Shown here in pieces: positions 25,015 through 33,397 of a stretch of DNA of 41,275 nucleotides (position 1 is its first letter; each line of letters starts with the position of its first letter). The notes below the pieces were generated by a model. The model saw only the letters and a program-made list of their open reading frames with translations, did no database searches and was not told the origin of the DNA. The DNA lies in the NCBI GenBank assembly GCA_035497735.1, contig DATJCX010000048.1:1-41275 (forward strand). The letters are read 5' to 3'. This DNA comes from Brumimicrobium sp035497735. GTDB taxonomy: Bacteria; Bacteroidota; Bacteroidia; Flavobacteriales_D; Crocinitomicaceae. The position numbers and the translations under genes were made by a program.

Positions 25015-25036
25015 TCACAACTAAACAATAAGAGTT

Positions 25037-26515
25037 ATGAATAAACGAACAAATTTAAAAGTAGGGATCTTAGCTTTATCCTCTTTCTTTCTAGTAGGAA
25101 CTATGATGGTTTCATGTGAAGGAAAACAAGAAGCAAAAACGACGAAAACAAAAATTAATGCGGAAGACATTAAGGTAGAAGGAGAAATGATGGCTGAGCT
25201 TACTGCACCACCATTTGTACCGGCTTCTACAGCCAACCGTAAGGCAACTAAATTAGTTGTTCATATGGAAATTCAAGAGGGAGTTGGAGAAATGGCAGAC
25301 GGAGTGGAGTATATCTACTGGACATTCGGTGGATCAGTACCAGGAAGTTTCATTAGAACTAAAGTAGGTGATGAGGTAGAATTTCACTTGAAAAACCACC
25401 CAGACAACAAGTTGCCGCATAACATTGACTTGCATGCTGTAACTGGACCAGGAGGAGGAGCCGCTTCTTCTTTTGTTGCACCAGGACGTGAAACAGTATT
25501 CTCGTTCAAAACATTACACCCAGGTTTATATGTTTACCACTGTGCTACAGCGCCAGTTGGAATGCACATTGCAAACGGGATGTACGGTTTAATTTTAGTG
25601 GAGCCAGAAGAAGGTTTACCACCAGTTGACAGAGAGTACTACGTAATGCAAGGTGACTTCTACACAGAAGGAGAGTACGGAGCACAAGGATTACAAGCAT
25701 TCGACATGCGTAAAGCAATTAAAGAAGATGCTGACTACGTAGTGTTTAACGGTAGAGTTGGAGCGTTAACTGGAGACGGTGCCTTAACTGCTAAAGTTGG
25801 TGAAACTGTACGTATCTATATGGGTAACGGTGGACCAAACTTAGTATCATCATTCCATATTATTGGAGAGATTTTCGACAAAGTTTATGTTGAAGGAGCT
25901 GACCTCATTAACGAAAACGTTCAAACAACTTTGATTCCTGCTGGTGGAGCCGCTATTGTAGAGTTTAAAGTGAATGTACCGGGAGAACTAGTACTTGTTG
26001 ACCACTCCATCTTTAGAGCATTCAACAAAGGAGCATTAGGAGTAATGAATGTTTCTGGACCAGAAAATCCGAAGGTATTTAAAGGAACGATTCAAGAAGG
26101 TATTTATTTACCTGAAGGTGGAGGTATCCAAACAATGCCACACTTAGCGAGCAAGAAAAAAGAAGCAACTGAAACTGTTGAGTTAACACTACAAGAGAAA
26201 ATCGAATTAGGTAAGAAAGTTTACGGTAAAACTTGTTTCGCTTGTCACCAAGCAAACGGAGAAGGAATCGAAGGAGCTTTCCCTCCATTAGCTAAAGCAG
26301 ATTACTTAAACGACGATGTTAATCGTGCAATTCAAGTAGTTTTACGTGGTAAAATGGGTGAAATCACTGTAAACGGAAAGAAATATAACAGTGCGATGCC
26401 TGCGCAAGGTATTACTGAAGCAGAAACTGCAGCGGTTATGACTTACATTTACAACAGCTGGGGTAACAACGGAACAAATGTTACTACTCAGATGGTTTTA
26501 GATGCAATGAAATAA
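25037..26515 (+). CDS. nirK: Copper nitrite reductase with C-terminal cytochrome c domain
   Basis: A 492-residue lipoprotein (signal ending MMVSC, C27) that reduces nitrite to nitric oxide in the periplasm. Two cupredoxin domains (about 60-345) carry all copper ligands. Type 1: H128, C169, H177, M182. Type 2: H133, H168, H323. The catalytic residues D131 and H274 are also present. A linker leads to a cytochrome c domain (about 383-480) with CFACH at 400-404 and likely axial M454 in NSAMPAQG. This is the three-domain NirK-cytochrome form, in which the heme feeds electrons to type 1 copper. A NirV-like and an SCO gene follow. Codon use is typical of a well-expressed gene. Confidence 0.97.
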   Translation: MNKRTNLKVGILALSSFFLVGTMMVSCEGKQEAKTTKTKINAEDIKVEGEMMAELTAPPFVPASTANRKATKLVVHMEIQEGVGEMADGVEYIYWTFGGSVPGSFIRTKVGDEVEFHLKNHPDNKLPHNIDLHAVTGPGGGAASSFVAPGRETVFSFKTLHPGLYVYHCATAPVGMHIANGMYGLILVEPEEGLPPVDREYYVMQGDFYTEGEYGAQGLQAFDMRKAIKEDADYVVFNGRVGALTGDGALTAKVGETVRIYMGNGGPNLVSSFHIIGEIFDKVYVEGADLINENVQTTLIPAGGAAIVEFKVNVPGELVLVDHSIFRAFNKGALGVMNVSGPENPKVFKGTIQEGIYLPEGGGIQTMPHLASKKKEATETVELTLQEKIELGKKVYGKTCFACHQANGEGIEGAFPPLAKADYLNDDVNRAIQVVLRGKMGEITVNGKKYNSAMPAQGITEAETAAVMTYIYNSWGNNGTNVTTQMVLDAMK

Positions 26516-26543
26516 AAAGCGCATTCATAAAATGGTTTAAATT

Positions 26544-26576
26544 AGAAAGTAGGGGTTCAATCCTCTACTTTCTTTA
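26544..26576 (+). terminator. Hairpin between nirK and the nirV-like gene (weak terminator or attenuator)
   Basis: AGAAAGTAGGGG pairs with CCTCTACTTTCT over 12 bp (one G-T pair) around the loop TTCAAT. Only CTTT follows, so termination is probably partial, which would lower expression of the downstream genes or protect the nirK message. Confidence 0.55.
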
Positions 26577-26612
26577 AAACATAGTTAAATAATAATTAAT
26601 AAAATTACAGTC

Positions 26613-27380
26613 ATGTTTTCTAGAGGTATTTTGATGGTTTTTACGATTTTGATTTCCTTAACTGTTTACAGCCAAACAGAAAACATGGCTTTAATTAAAG
26701 GAGGATCATACATTCCTTTATACGGAACAGATTCTGCTACTGTAAAGGTAAAGGACTTCTATCTTGATATCTATCAAGTTACAAATAGAGATTATATTGA
26801 GTTTTTAAGAGAAAATCCGAAATGGAGGAAGTCGCAAATTATTGGACTTTACGCGGATGAATCTTACTTGAGTCATTTCAATACAGATTTAACAATTAAT
26901 GTAGGGGAATTACTAGACGGACCAGTAACGAATGTTTCCTGGTTTGCCGCAAAGAAATATTGTGAATGTCAAGGCAAAAGATTAGCAACTATTGACGAAT
27001 GGGAATATGTTGCCAATGCCGATCAAGACACAAAAGATGCGCGTGTAAAAGAAAACTATAACAAGTTTATTTTAAGTTGGTATGAAAAGCCAAATGCGTA
27101 TAACCAAAAAGTGGGTAGCACTTTCAAAAACTACTGGGGAGTTTGGGATATGCATGGTTTGGCTTGGGAATGGACACAGGATTTTAATTCTGTCCTTATT
27201 TCAGGTGAATCACGTAGTGACTTGGAGGGAAGTAATGATCTTTTCTGTGGTGGTGCTGCAGTGGGAGCAAAAGATTTGATGAATTATGCCGCATTTATGC
27301 GCTATGCTTTTCGAGGTAGTGTAAAAGCAAAATATTCCATAAGAAACTTAGGATTTAGATGTGCTAAATCTATAAAATAA
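26613..27380 (+). CDS. nirV: NirV-like SUMF1/formylglycine-enzyme-fold protein
   Basis: A 255-residue secreted protein (signal peptide about 1-21, ending TVYSQ) with the SUMF1/FGE fold: FYLDIYQVTNRDYIEFL, VTNVSWFAAKKYCECQGKRL, WEYVAN, GVWDMHGLAWEWTQDF and IRNLGFRCAK. The cysteine pair that gives formylglycine-generating enzymes their activity is not present in the usual place, so that chemistry is unlikely. Such proteins are called NirV when next to nirK. Their role is not settled, with assembly or maturation of the reductase the usual suggestion. The SCO gene follows after 6 nt. Confidence 0.85.
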   Translation: MFSRGILMVFTILISLTVYSQTENMALIKGGSYIPLYGTDSATVKVKDFYLDIYQVTNRDYIEFLRENPKWRKSQIIGLYADESYLSHFNTDLTINVGELLDGPVTNVSWFAAKKYCECQGKRLATIDEWEYVANADQDTKDARVKENYNKFILSWYEKPNAYNQKVGSTFKNYWGVWDMHGLAWEWTQDFNSVLISGESRSDLEGSNDLFCGGAAVGAKDLMNYAAFMRYAFRGSVKAKYSIRNLGFRCAKSIK

Positions 27381-27386
27381 AAAAAT

Positions 27387-28016
27387 ATGAAAAAAGCAGT
27401 GTTTTTCTTGTTGAGTGCAGCAATGCTTGCAGTAACATTTAACAGTTGTAATTCTAAACCGACAGAAGAAGTGACGGAAGAAAAGCAGAAAACTGAAAGA
27501 GATACTGACTTTTCAGGTGAGTTACCTGAGCTTTCTGTTTATCACTTGCCGTCCAATTGGACCAATCAGAACGGAGAAGAAATTCAATTAGCTGACTTTA
27601 GAGGAGACATTATCGTTTCGGTAATGATTTATACAACTTGTAAAGCAGCTTGTCCGAGGTTAATTGCAGACGTTCGACGTGTACATTCAAAAGTTTCTAA
27701 AAGCACGAATAAACAAGTTAAATACGTGTTTGTAAGTATAGATCCAGAAGTGGACACACCTGAAACAATGAAAAAATTTGCTAAGGACAATGATATGGAT
27801 TCTGATCAATGGGTATTCTTGAGAGGAGACATTGAGGATACAAGAGAATTTGCTTCTGTGTTAGGAGTTGGATACAAACGTATCTCGCCAATTGACTTCT
27901 CACATTCTAATATCATAAGTGTGTTTGATCAAAATGGTGAACTTGCATTTCAAAAAGAAGGTTTAGGTGTAGATGATGAATCGATAGTGGAAGCTATTGA
28001 GAAATTAGCACTTTAA
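27387..28016 (+). CDS. SCO1/SenC-family copper chaperone lipoprotein
   Basis: A 209-residue lipoprotein (lipobox FNSC, C21) with a thioredoxin-like fold. The copper ligands of SCO proteins are present: CKAAC (C85, C89) and the distal histidine H173 in DFSHSNI. SCO proteins deliver copper or reduce cysteines at copper sites, classically CuA of cytochrome oxidase. Here, 6 nt behind the nirV-like gene and after nirK, the likely client is the copper nitrite reductase, though that is inference. It is the last gene of the cluster. A bidirectional terminator lies about 120 nt downstream. Confidence 0.92.
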   Translation: MKKAVFFLLSAAMLAVTFNSCNSKPTEEVTEEKQKTERDTDFSGELPELSVYHLPSNWTNQNGEEIQLADFRGDIIVSVMIYTTCKAACPRLIADVRRVHSKVSKSTNKQVKYVFVSIDPEVDTPETMKKFAKDNDMDSDQWVFLRGDIEDTREFASVLGVGYKRISPIDFSHSNIISVFDQNGELAFQKEGLGVDDESIVEAIEKLAL

Positions 28017-28133
28017 AAGGGGCGTTTAGACAGGTTCTATCATTTTCAGGGTATCACTTGGTCGTCTTTTTTTAAACGCTTAGAATAAGCTTATAATAAA
28101 GGTTGACAATTAATAATAGACTTTACTAAAAAC

Positions 28134-28166
28134 AAAAAAGAGAGTGGAAACCCACTCTCTTTTTTG
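28134..28166. terminator. Bidirectional terminator between the nitrite cluster and ahcY
   Basis: A stem of about 14 bp (arms at 28134-28147 and 28152-28165, core AGAGAGTGG with CCACTCTCT) and the loop AAAC, with A and T runs on the two sides. Confidence 0.88.
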
Positions 28167-28186
28167 TTTTATAAGATTTATTAATC

Positions 28187-29497
28187 CTAGTATCTATAGT
28201 GTTCTGGTTTGTATGGTCCCTCAACATCAACGCCAATGTAAGCAGCTTGATCTTTAGAAAGTTCTTCTAACTCAACACCAATTTTCTCTAAGTGCAATTT
28301 TGCAACTTTTTCATCAAGGTGTTTTGGAAGCATATAAACATCATTCTCATATTTATCTGAGTTATTCCAAAGTTCTAACTGTGCCAACACTTGATTTGTA
28401 AATGAGTTAGACATTACAAAAGAAGGGTGACCTGTAGCACAACCTAGGTTAACTAAACGACCTTCAGCTAAAAGAATAATTTCCTTTCCACCTAATTCAT
28501 ATAAGTCAACTTGTGGTTTGATCTCAGTTTTGTTTTGTGCGTTTTTGTTCAACCAAGCAACATCGATTTCGTTATCGAAGTGTCCAATGTTACAAACGAT
28601 TGTTTTGTCTTTCATCGCTTTGAAGTGACGGTCAACAACGATGTCTTTATTACCTGTTGTAGTAACAACGATATCTACTCTATCTACAACGTTGTCAAGT
28701 TTTCTAACTTCGAAACCATCCATTGCAGCTTGTAATGCACAAATCGGATCAATTTCTGTTACAATCACACGTGCACCAGCACCTTTTAATGAAGCAGCAG
28801 AACCTTTTCCAACATCTCCGTAACCACAAACAACAGCTACCTTTCCAGCCATCATTGTATCTGTTGCACGACGAATTGAGTCAACTAATGATTCTTTACA
28901 TCCGTATTTGTTGTCAAATTTAGATTTAGTAACTGAATCGTTTACATTGATTGCTGGCATTACTAATGTACCTGCTTTCTTTCTTTCGTATAAACGGTGA
29001 ACTCCTGTAGTTGTTTCTTCAGAAAGTCCTCTGATATCTTTTGTTAATTCAGGGAAACGGTCAAAAACCATATTGGTTAAATCTCCACCGTCATCTAAAA
29101 TCATATTTAATGGTTGACCACCTTCAAAAGCAAATAATGTTTGCTCAATACACCAGTCAAACTCCTCTTCATTCATTCCTTTCCAAGCAAAAACAGGTAC
29201 TCCTGCCGCTGCAATCGCCGCTGCTGCATGGTCTTGTGTTGAGAAAATATTACATGATGACCAAGTTACATCAGCTCCTAATTCAACTAATGTTTCGATT
29301 AAAACAGCAGTTTGAATAGTCATGTGTAAACATCCAGCAATACGAGCACCCTTAAGTGGTTTCGAAGCACCAAATTCTTCACGTAACGACATTAAACCTG
29401 GCATTTCCGCCTCAGCTAATTTAATTTCTTTTCTTCCCCAATCTGCAAGGCTGATATCTTTTACCTTGTATTTCAATTGTTGCTTTGTTTCGTTCAT
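28187..29497 (-). CDS. ahcY: Adenosylhomocysteinase
   Basis: A 436-residue S-adenosylhomocysteine hydrolase that splits SAH into adenosine and homocysteine and so keeps methylation running. Family features: the N-terminal KPLKGARIAGCLHMTIQTAV, the substrate site with DDGGDLT, the NAD-binding VVCGYGDVGKGSA glycine motif, the signature NVNDSVTKSKFDN, and the C-terminal KPEHYRY used to close the neighbouring subunit's cofactor site. The length is normal. It has a good promoter and is a single-gene unit. Confidence 0.98.
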   Translation of the reverse strand: MNETKQQLKYKVKDISLADWGRKEIKLAEAEMPGLMSLREEFGASKPLKGARIAGCLHMTIQTAVLIETLVELGADVTWSSCNIFSTQDHAAAAIAAAGVPVFAWKGMNEEEFDWCIEQTLFAFEGGQPLNMILDDGGDLTNMVFDRFPELTKDIRGLSEETTTGVHRLYERKKAGTLVMPAINVNDSVTKSKFDNKYGCKESLVDSIRRATDTMMAGKVAVVCGYGDVGKGSAASLKGAGARVIVTEIDPICALQAAMDGFEVRKLDNVVDRVDIVVTTTGNKDIVVDRHFKAMKDKTIVCNIGHFDNEIDVAWLNKNAQNKTEIKPQVDLYELGGKEIILLAEGRLVNLGCATGHPSFVMSNSFTNQVLAQLELWNNSDKYENDVYMLPKHLDEKVAKLHLEKIGVELEELSKDQAAYIGVDVEGPYKPEHYRY

Positions 29498-29531
29498 TGA
29501 TTTGTATTTATGTATTTTTATTTTCAGATTA

Positions 29532-29562
29532 CAAAATTACGTAAATTATATGTAATTGACAA
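29532..29562 (-). promoter_or_regulatory. Promoter of ahcY
   Basis: On the minus strand TTG (plus 29560-29562) and TAATTTTG (plus 29532-29539) are 20 nt apart, a strong Bacteroidota-type promoter. The ATG lies 35 nt downstream. Confidence 0.7.
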
Positions 29563-29648
29563 TTTAGTTTTACTTAAGCTTAAGCTAATGAATGTTAACG
29601 TATAAGAATTGCGAGGGTAGGCAAAGGTTAAAACTCGATATTTTAAAC

Positions 29649-29656
29649 TACTTTTG
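29649..29656 (+). promoter_or_regulatory. -7 promoter element for holB
   Basis: TACTTTTG matches TAnnTTTG, 43 nt before ATG 29699. No clear TTG upstream. Confidence 0.45.
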
Positions 29657-29698
29657 TATTTTAAATTATAATTCATCTGAAATAACTATCTTTAACTT

Positions 29699-30814
29699 AT
29701 GCTTTTTAAAGAGATAATTGGTCATAGCGAACTCAAACAACGATTTATCAATGATACACGTGAGGGAAAAGTTTCTCATGCGCACTTGTTATTGGGTGAT
29801 TTGGGATATGGTGGATTACCTTTAACTTTGGCTTTTGTTCAGTACCTGATGTGTGAAAACAGACAGGAAACAGATAGTTGTGGGACTTGTAGTTCATGCA
29901 ATAAGATGGAGAAGATGCAACATCCAGATGTTCACTTTTCTTTTCCTACTGTTCAAGCAGAAACGAAAACGTCTGATGTTCAGTTTCCTTTGTGGAAATC
30001 TTTGGTGAAGGAAAATCCTTACTTGAGTTTAAACGAATGGATTTTAAAGTCTGATGACAAGGGGAGAGCTCCTATTATTTCTGTTCACCAAAGTGTGGAA
30101 ATTATTAAGAAATTAACCCTAAAATCTTTTGAAGGAGGCTACAAAGTAAGTGTTATTTGGCTAGCAGAAGAAATGAATGATGCGTGTTCAAATAAGTTGC
30201 TGAAAATCATCGAAGAACCACCTAACAAGACTGTTTTCATTCTTATAGCAGCATCTGAAGAGAAGATTTTGCCTACGATTTTGAGTCGAACTCAAATTAC
30301 CAAGGTGAAGCAGTTGAATGATGCGGAAATGATGGAATTTCTACAAAAAAGAAGTATTAGTCAAGACTTAGCTGAAAGTATTTCTTCTCGTTCGGAAGGA
30401 AGTATTTCATTGGCTTTAGAATTGTTGGAAGCTGGAGGAGCAGAGAATACAAACTTTACACGTTTTGTTAACTTAATGCGTTTTAGTTACAGCAAAGATG
30501 TGATGAGCATGATGAAATGGGCGGAGGAAATTGGTGCCATTGGAAGAGAAGAACAAAAGCATTTTATTAAATATTCGCTTTACATGATTCGTCAAAGTTT
30601 GATGCAAAATTATACGCAAGGAAAATTGATGAGAACTTCTACCAAGGAGACTGAGTTTCTGTCAAAATTCGCACGTTTTATTACGGGTAATAATGTGAAA
30701 GAATTCACCAAACTGTTTGATGAATCTCACTATTATGTTGAACGAAATGCCAATAGTAAAATTTTATTTACGAATATTACCTTTGAAGTGATGAGGTATA
30801 TTAGAAGAGCGTAA
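29699..30814 (+). CDS. holB: DNA polymerase III delta' subunit
   Basis: A 371-residue AAA+ protein of the clamp-loader family. The four zinc-binding cysteines are C52, C61, C64 and C67 (CGTCSSC). The P-loop position reads GDLGYGGLP, which lacks the usual lysine, as expected of delta', the non-ATPase subunit. ISVHQSVEIIKKLTLKSFEGGYKV and NKLLKIIEEPPNKTVFIL are the conserved sensor and SRC-like regions, with SRT in ILSRTQI. It loads the beta clamp at replication forks. An outer-membrane protein gene follows after 23 nt. Confidence 0.93.
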   Translation: MLFKEIIGHSELKQRFINDTREGKVSHAHLLLGDLGYGGLPLTLAFVQYLMCENRQETDSCGTCSSCNKMEKMQHPDVHFSFPTVQAETKTSDVQFPLWKSLVKENPYLSLNEWILKSDDKGRAPIISVHQSVEIIKKLTLKSFEGGYKVSVIWLAEEMNDACSNKLLKIIEEPPNKTVFILIAASEEKILPTILSRTQITKVKQLNDAEMMEFLQKRSISQDLAESISSRSEGSISLALELLEAGGAENTNFTRFVNLMRFSYSKDVMSMMKWAEEIGAIGREEQKHFIKYSLYMIRQSLMQNYTQGKLMRTSTKETEFLSKFARFITGNNVKEFTKLFDESHYYVERNANSKILFTNITFEVMRYIRRA

Positions 30815-30837
30815 AAAGTAAATAAGCAATCTGATTT

Positions 30838-31686
30838 ATGAGAATATATGCACTTATTATTGTTTTAATATTCAGTTTACAACCTGTTTTTGGACAGCGT
30901 AAAACGAAGTTAAACACCAATGGGAAAGGAACACTCTTTGGTCAGTTTGGTTATAATCGTAGTGCTTATACCCGGCCAGATGTGAGTTTTGAATCAAACA
31001 ATTACAAATTTACCCTAGAAAATGTTGGTTTAAGCGACAACGAGGAAGGAAAAAGCATGGGGAAGTATTTCTCCGACTCTTCTCCACAGTTTAGCGCTAA
31101 AATCGGTTACTTTATTGCCAATAAATGGGCTATTACTCTGAGTTACGATAGGTACAATACCTTCTTTAAAGATCAGCAGGAAGTTGGGTTAAAAGGAACT
31201 TTCGCGCCTGGTTCAAACTCTCTTTACTCCGGTAGTGTGAATGAAACGATTTTACTAGATAGGAATCAATATAATTTAGTTCAAAAGCAAGGAATTGATT
31301 ACATTTCTATAGGAATTCAACGAAATGATATGTTGGGAAGAACAAAGAAATCTGAATTTGCTTTATCGACACTTTACGGTATTAAAGGTGGAATTTTATT
31401 GTCAAATCCAGAAAGTACTTACGACTCTTCCACCTCACAAGGCTCAACTTCAGTTAGTGGCTTTGGTTTAACTATGAATGTTGGTATCCAAATGGATTTC
31501 TACCAATATATTTACCTTCAATTAGGCCTGAATGGAGGATTGTTGAGTCAAGCTAAGTTAAAATTAGCAACAACTGGCAATTACACAGCTAAACAAGTGG
31601 TGGGCTATCTTTCTCCAACGATAAGTTTAGGATTTAACATTTTTGCTAATCCTAAAAACAATTGTGGTACTTGTCCGCAATGGTAG
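30838..31686 (+). CDS. Outer-membrane beta-barrel-like protein
   Basis: A 282-residue protein with a signal peptide (about 1-20, ending PVFGQ). The mature part alternates polar and aromatic residues in amphipathic strands (AKIGYFIANKWAITLSYDRY, MNVGIQMDFYQYIYLQLGL), typical of small outer-membrane barrels in Bacteroidota. It ends with NCGTCPQW, a CxxC pair that is unusual at the tail of a barrel, where an aromatic residue normally closes the last strand. Function unknown. It may be read from the holB transcript and ends 5 nt from a convergent gene. Confidence 0.7.
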   Translation: MRIYALIIVLIFSLQPVFGQRKTKLNTNGKGTLFGQFGYNRSAYTRPDVSFESNNYKFTLENVGLSDNEEGKSMGKYFSDSSPQFSAKIGYFIANKWAITLSYDRYNTFFKDQQEVGLKGTFAPGSNSLYSGSVNETILLDRNQYNLVQKQGIDYISIGIQRNDMLGRTKKSEFALSTLYGIKGGILLSNPESTYDSSTSQGSTSVSGFGLTMNVGIQMDFYQYIYLQLGLNGGLLSQAKLKLATTGNYTAKQVVGYLSPTISLGFNIFANPKNNCGTCPQW

Positions 31687-31691
31687 TATTC

Positions 31692-32102
31692 CTAACCGAT
31701 TAAAACACCTGGTTTATCAATCAACGGAATTATCGTAAAGTTTTCTTTTTTGATGGTTTCAGGAAGGAAAATAAACTTCTTATCATAAAGGATGTCGTTT
31801 ATCCAGTAGCTAACTAAAAATTCATTTGTTAGGCCGAATACATCTTCCATTATCGGTTCGATTTTCACATATTCTTTGGGTAAAATAAGACCTAATAAAC
31901 GGCGTAGCATATTGGTTTGTGTTTTTTCACCCGTTTTTTCATCAATGGAATAACCTTTAGAACTCACTAAAACTTGCTCTAATATATCTTCTCTTTCGTT
32001 GATGAAATAAACGTTATACACCATTGCTCCGTCTTCACTTTGTTCGTGAACTACAGCAACTGAAACTCCTTTAACTTCTGGACCTCTTAATTCCTCTTTC
32101 AT
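31692..32102 (-). CDS. Conserved hypothetical protein
   Basis: A 136-residue soluble protein with no signal peptide, starting MKEELRGPEVKGVSVAVVHE. It looks like one compact alpha/beta domain (VYNVYFINEREDILEQVLVSSKGY, LVSYWINDILYDKKFIFL). I recall similar short proteins being widespread in Flavobacteriia, sometimes under the doubtful name of a phenylalanyl-tRNA synthetase subunit. Nothing in the sequence supports synthetase activity. It is convergent with the outer-membrane protein gene. Confidence 0.7.
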   Translation of the reverse strand: MKEELRGPEVKGVSVAVVHEQSEDGAMVYNVYFINEREDILEQVLVSSKGYSIDEKTGEKTQTNMLRRLLGLILPKEYVKIEPIMEDVFGLTNEFLVSYWINDILYDKKFIFLPETIKKENFTIIPLIDKPGVLIG

Positions 32103-32182
32103 ATTAGTTTATCGTCTTAAAGTGCAAATATATAAACCAAAGTGCGATAAATGAACGAATGTTCAGATGTTTTTAATATCAC

Positions 32183-33397
32183 CTAGTTCGCCTCTGTCAC
32201 AACCTGCTCTAAAACTTCAAGATAATCGAATAAATCCATTGGATGATATTCTTTATAAGATTCAGTTGAAGGTCCGTCATGGCTCTGTGCTTTACCGTCT
32301 GTATTTGAGAAGTTTCCTTTTCGTTTATGACCTGTTCTTACCAGTACAGCGTTTAAGGAAGGAACAACGATGATGTATTGACCTAGAATTCCACGGTAGT
32401 AAACTGCTGGGTGTTTTGGATTTGGATAAATCCAGAAATGTAGTCCGTACCAGGTCGTCGAGTCATTGTAAGCTCTTGTTAACTCAGTTAACGTTCTACT
32501 CTTAATAATGCTTGTTTGGTTCCATTTTCCATGATTTAATAGCAATTGACCCATTTTTGCATAGTCGCGCGTTGTAGCATAACCACAACAGAAGGTTTTT
32601 TCCTCTCCATCTTTTTGGTCTAAACTCCAGTAAAAGTCATTTTCAGCACCAATTTTAGACCATATTTTTTCTTCAAAATAAGCCGTTGGACTCATGCCTG
32701 TTGCTTGTTCCAAAATGATTCCCAACAACTGACTATTTCCGCTTTTATATTCGAATGATCCGGGTTCACCAACAAAAGATTGGCGTTGCATCAGCTCGTT
32801 TAAATTTGATGTGTAATATGCTTCTGCATTGTCAGACAATGGATTAGCACCACTTTCGCCCCAATCTAGTCCGCTAGACATTCCCAATAAGTGGCGAATC
32901 GTTCTTTTTTCATCTCCAGGAAGATTAAAAGGCATATAATCAGTGATTAAGTCATCGAAACTCTTGATTTTTCCTTCGTCTTTTGCTATTCCAATTAATA
33001 AACCAATAAAACTCTTGGCCATGGAAAAGGTATTACTTTTTACCGACTCATTGTGTTTTTCATAATATGATTCATGAATGATTTCTCCATCCTTTAGAAT
33101 CAAAAAGGAAGTGGTTTTTGTGGATTTAAGCAGTTCTTTAGCTTCAGCACTTAGTTCTATTTGTTGTGATTTAGTCCAACTTTCCGTTTCCGCAGAATTT
33201 TTAGCTATGCGAACAGGAAATATGATAGAATCATAAATTCCAGGACCCATTTTTCCTTTTAGATAAGTGTATTGAATGCCTTTGTATAAATACGTTTTTC
33301 CGCTCATAACAATACCAATATTGAGCAATACAAAAAGCGTGATAAAAATGGCAAGGAAACGTTTTATTTTACTGGAAGTTTTATTTTTTTTGGACAT
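32183..33397 (-). CDS. Serine hydrolase (beta-lactamase class C/EstB-like)
   Basis: A 404-residue protein anchored by an N-terminal transmembrane helix (about 13-31) with the enzyme domain outside. The nucleophile motif SxxK is SMAK (S125, K128), and the second motif Y-x-S-G-N is FEYKSGNSQ (Y217). The typical class C layout VFSMAKSFIGLLIG, RHLLGMSSGLDW and GILGQYIIVVPSLNAVLVRTGH is present. Members are penicillin-binding-like peptidases, esterases or lactamases. True lactamase activity cannot be inferred. The start overlaps the 3' end of lipB by 17 nt, so it is the third gene of an operon. Confidence 0.88.
   Translation of the reverse strand: MSKKNKTSSKIKRFLAIFITLFVLLNIGIVMSGKTYLYKGIQYTYLKGKMGPGIYDSIIFPVRIAKNSAETESWTKSQQIELSAEAKELLKSTKTTSFLILKDGEIIHESYYEKHNESVKSNTFSMAKSFIGLLIGIAKDEGKIKSFDDLITDYMPFNLPGDEKRTIRHLLGMSSGLDWGESGANPLSDNAEAYYTSNLNELMQRQSFVGEPGSFEYKSGNSQLLGIILEQATGMSPTAYFEEKIWSKIGAENDFYWSLDQKDGEEKTFCCGYATTRDYAKMGQLLLNHGKWNQTSIIKSRTLTELTRAYNDSTTWYGLHFWIYPNPKHPAVYYRGILGQYIIVVPSLNAVLVRTGHKRKGNFSNTDGKAQSHDGPSTESYKEYHPMDLFDYLEVLEQVVTEAN

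Noticed and set aside
28021..28080. GCGTTTA...TAAACGC inverted pair after the SCO gene, considered as a riboswitch or terminator.
   Set aside because: Arms are only 7 bp and 50 nt apart, with poor pairing between. A strong terminator lies further downstream.
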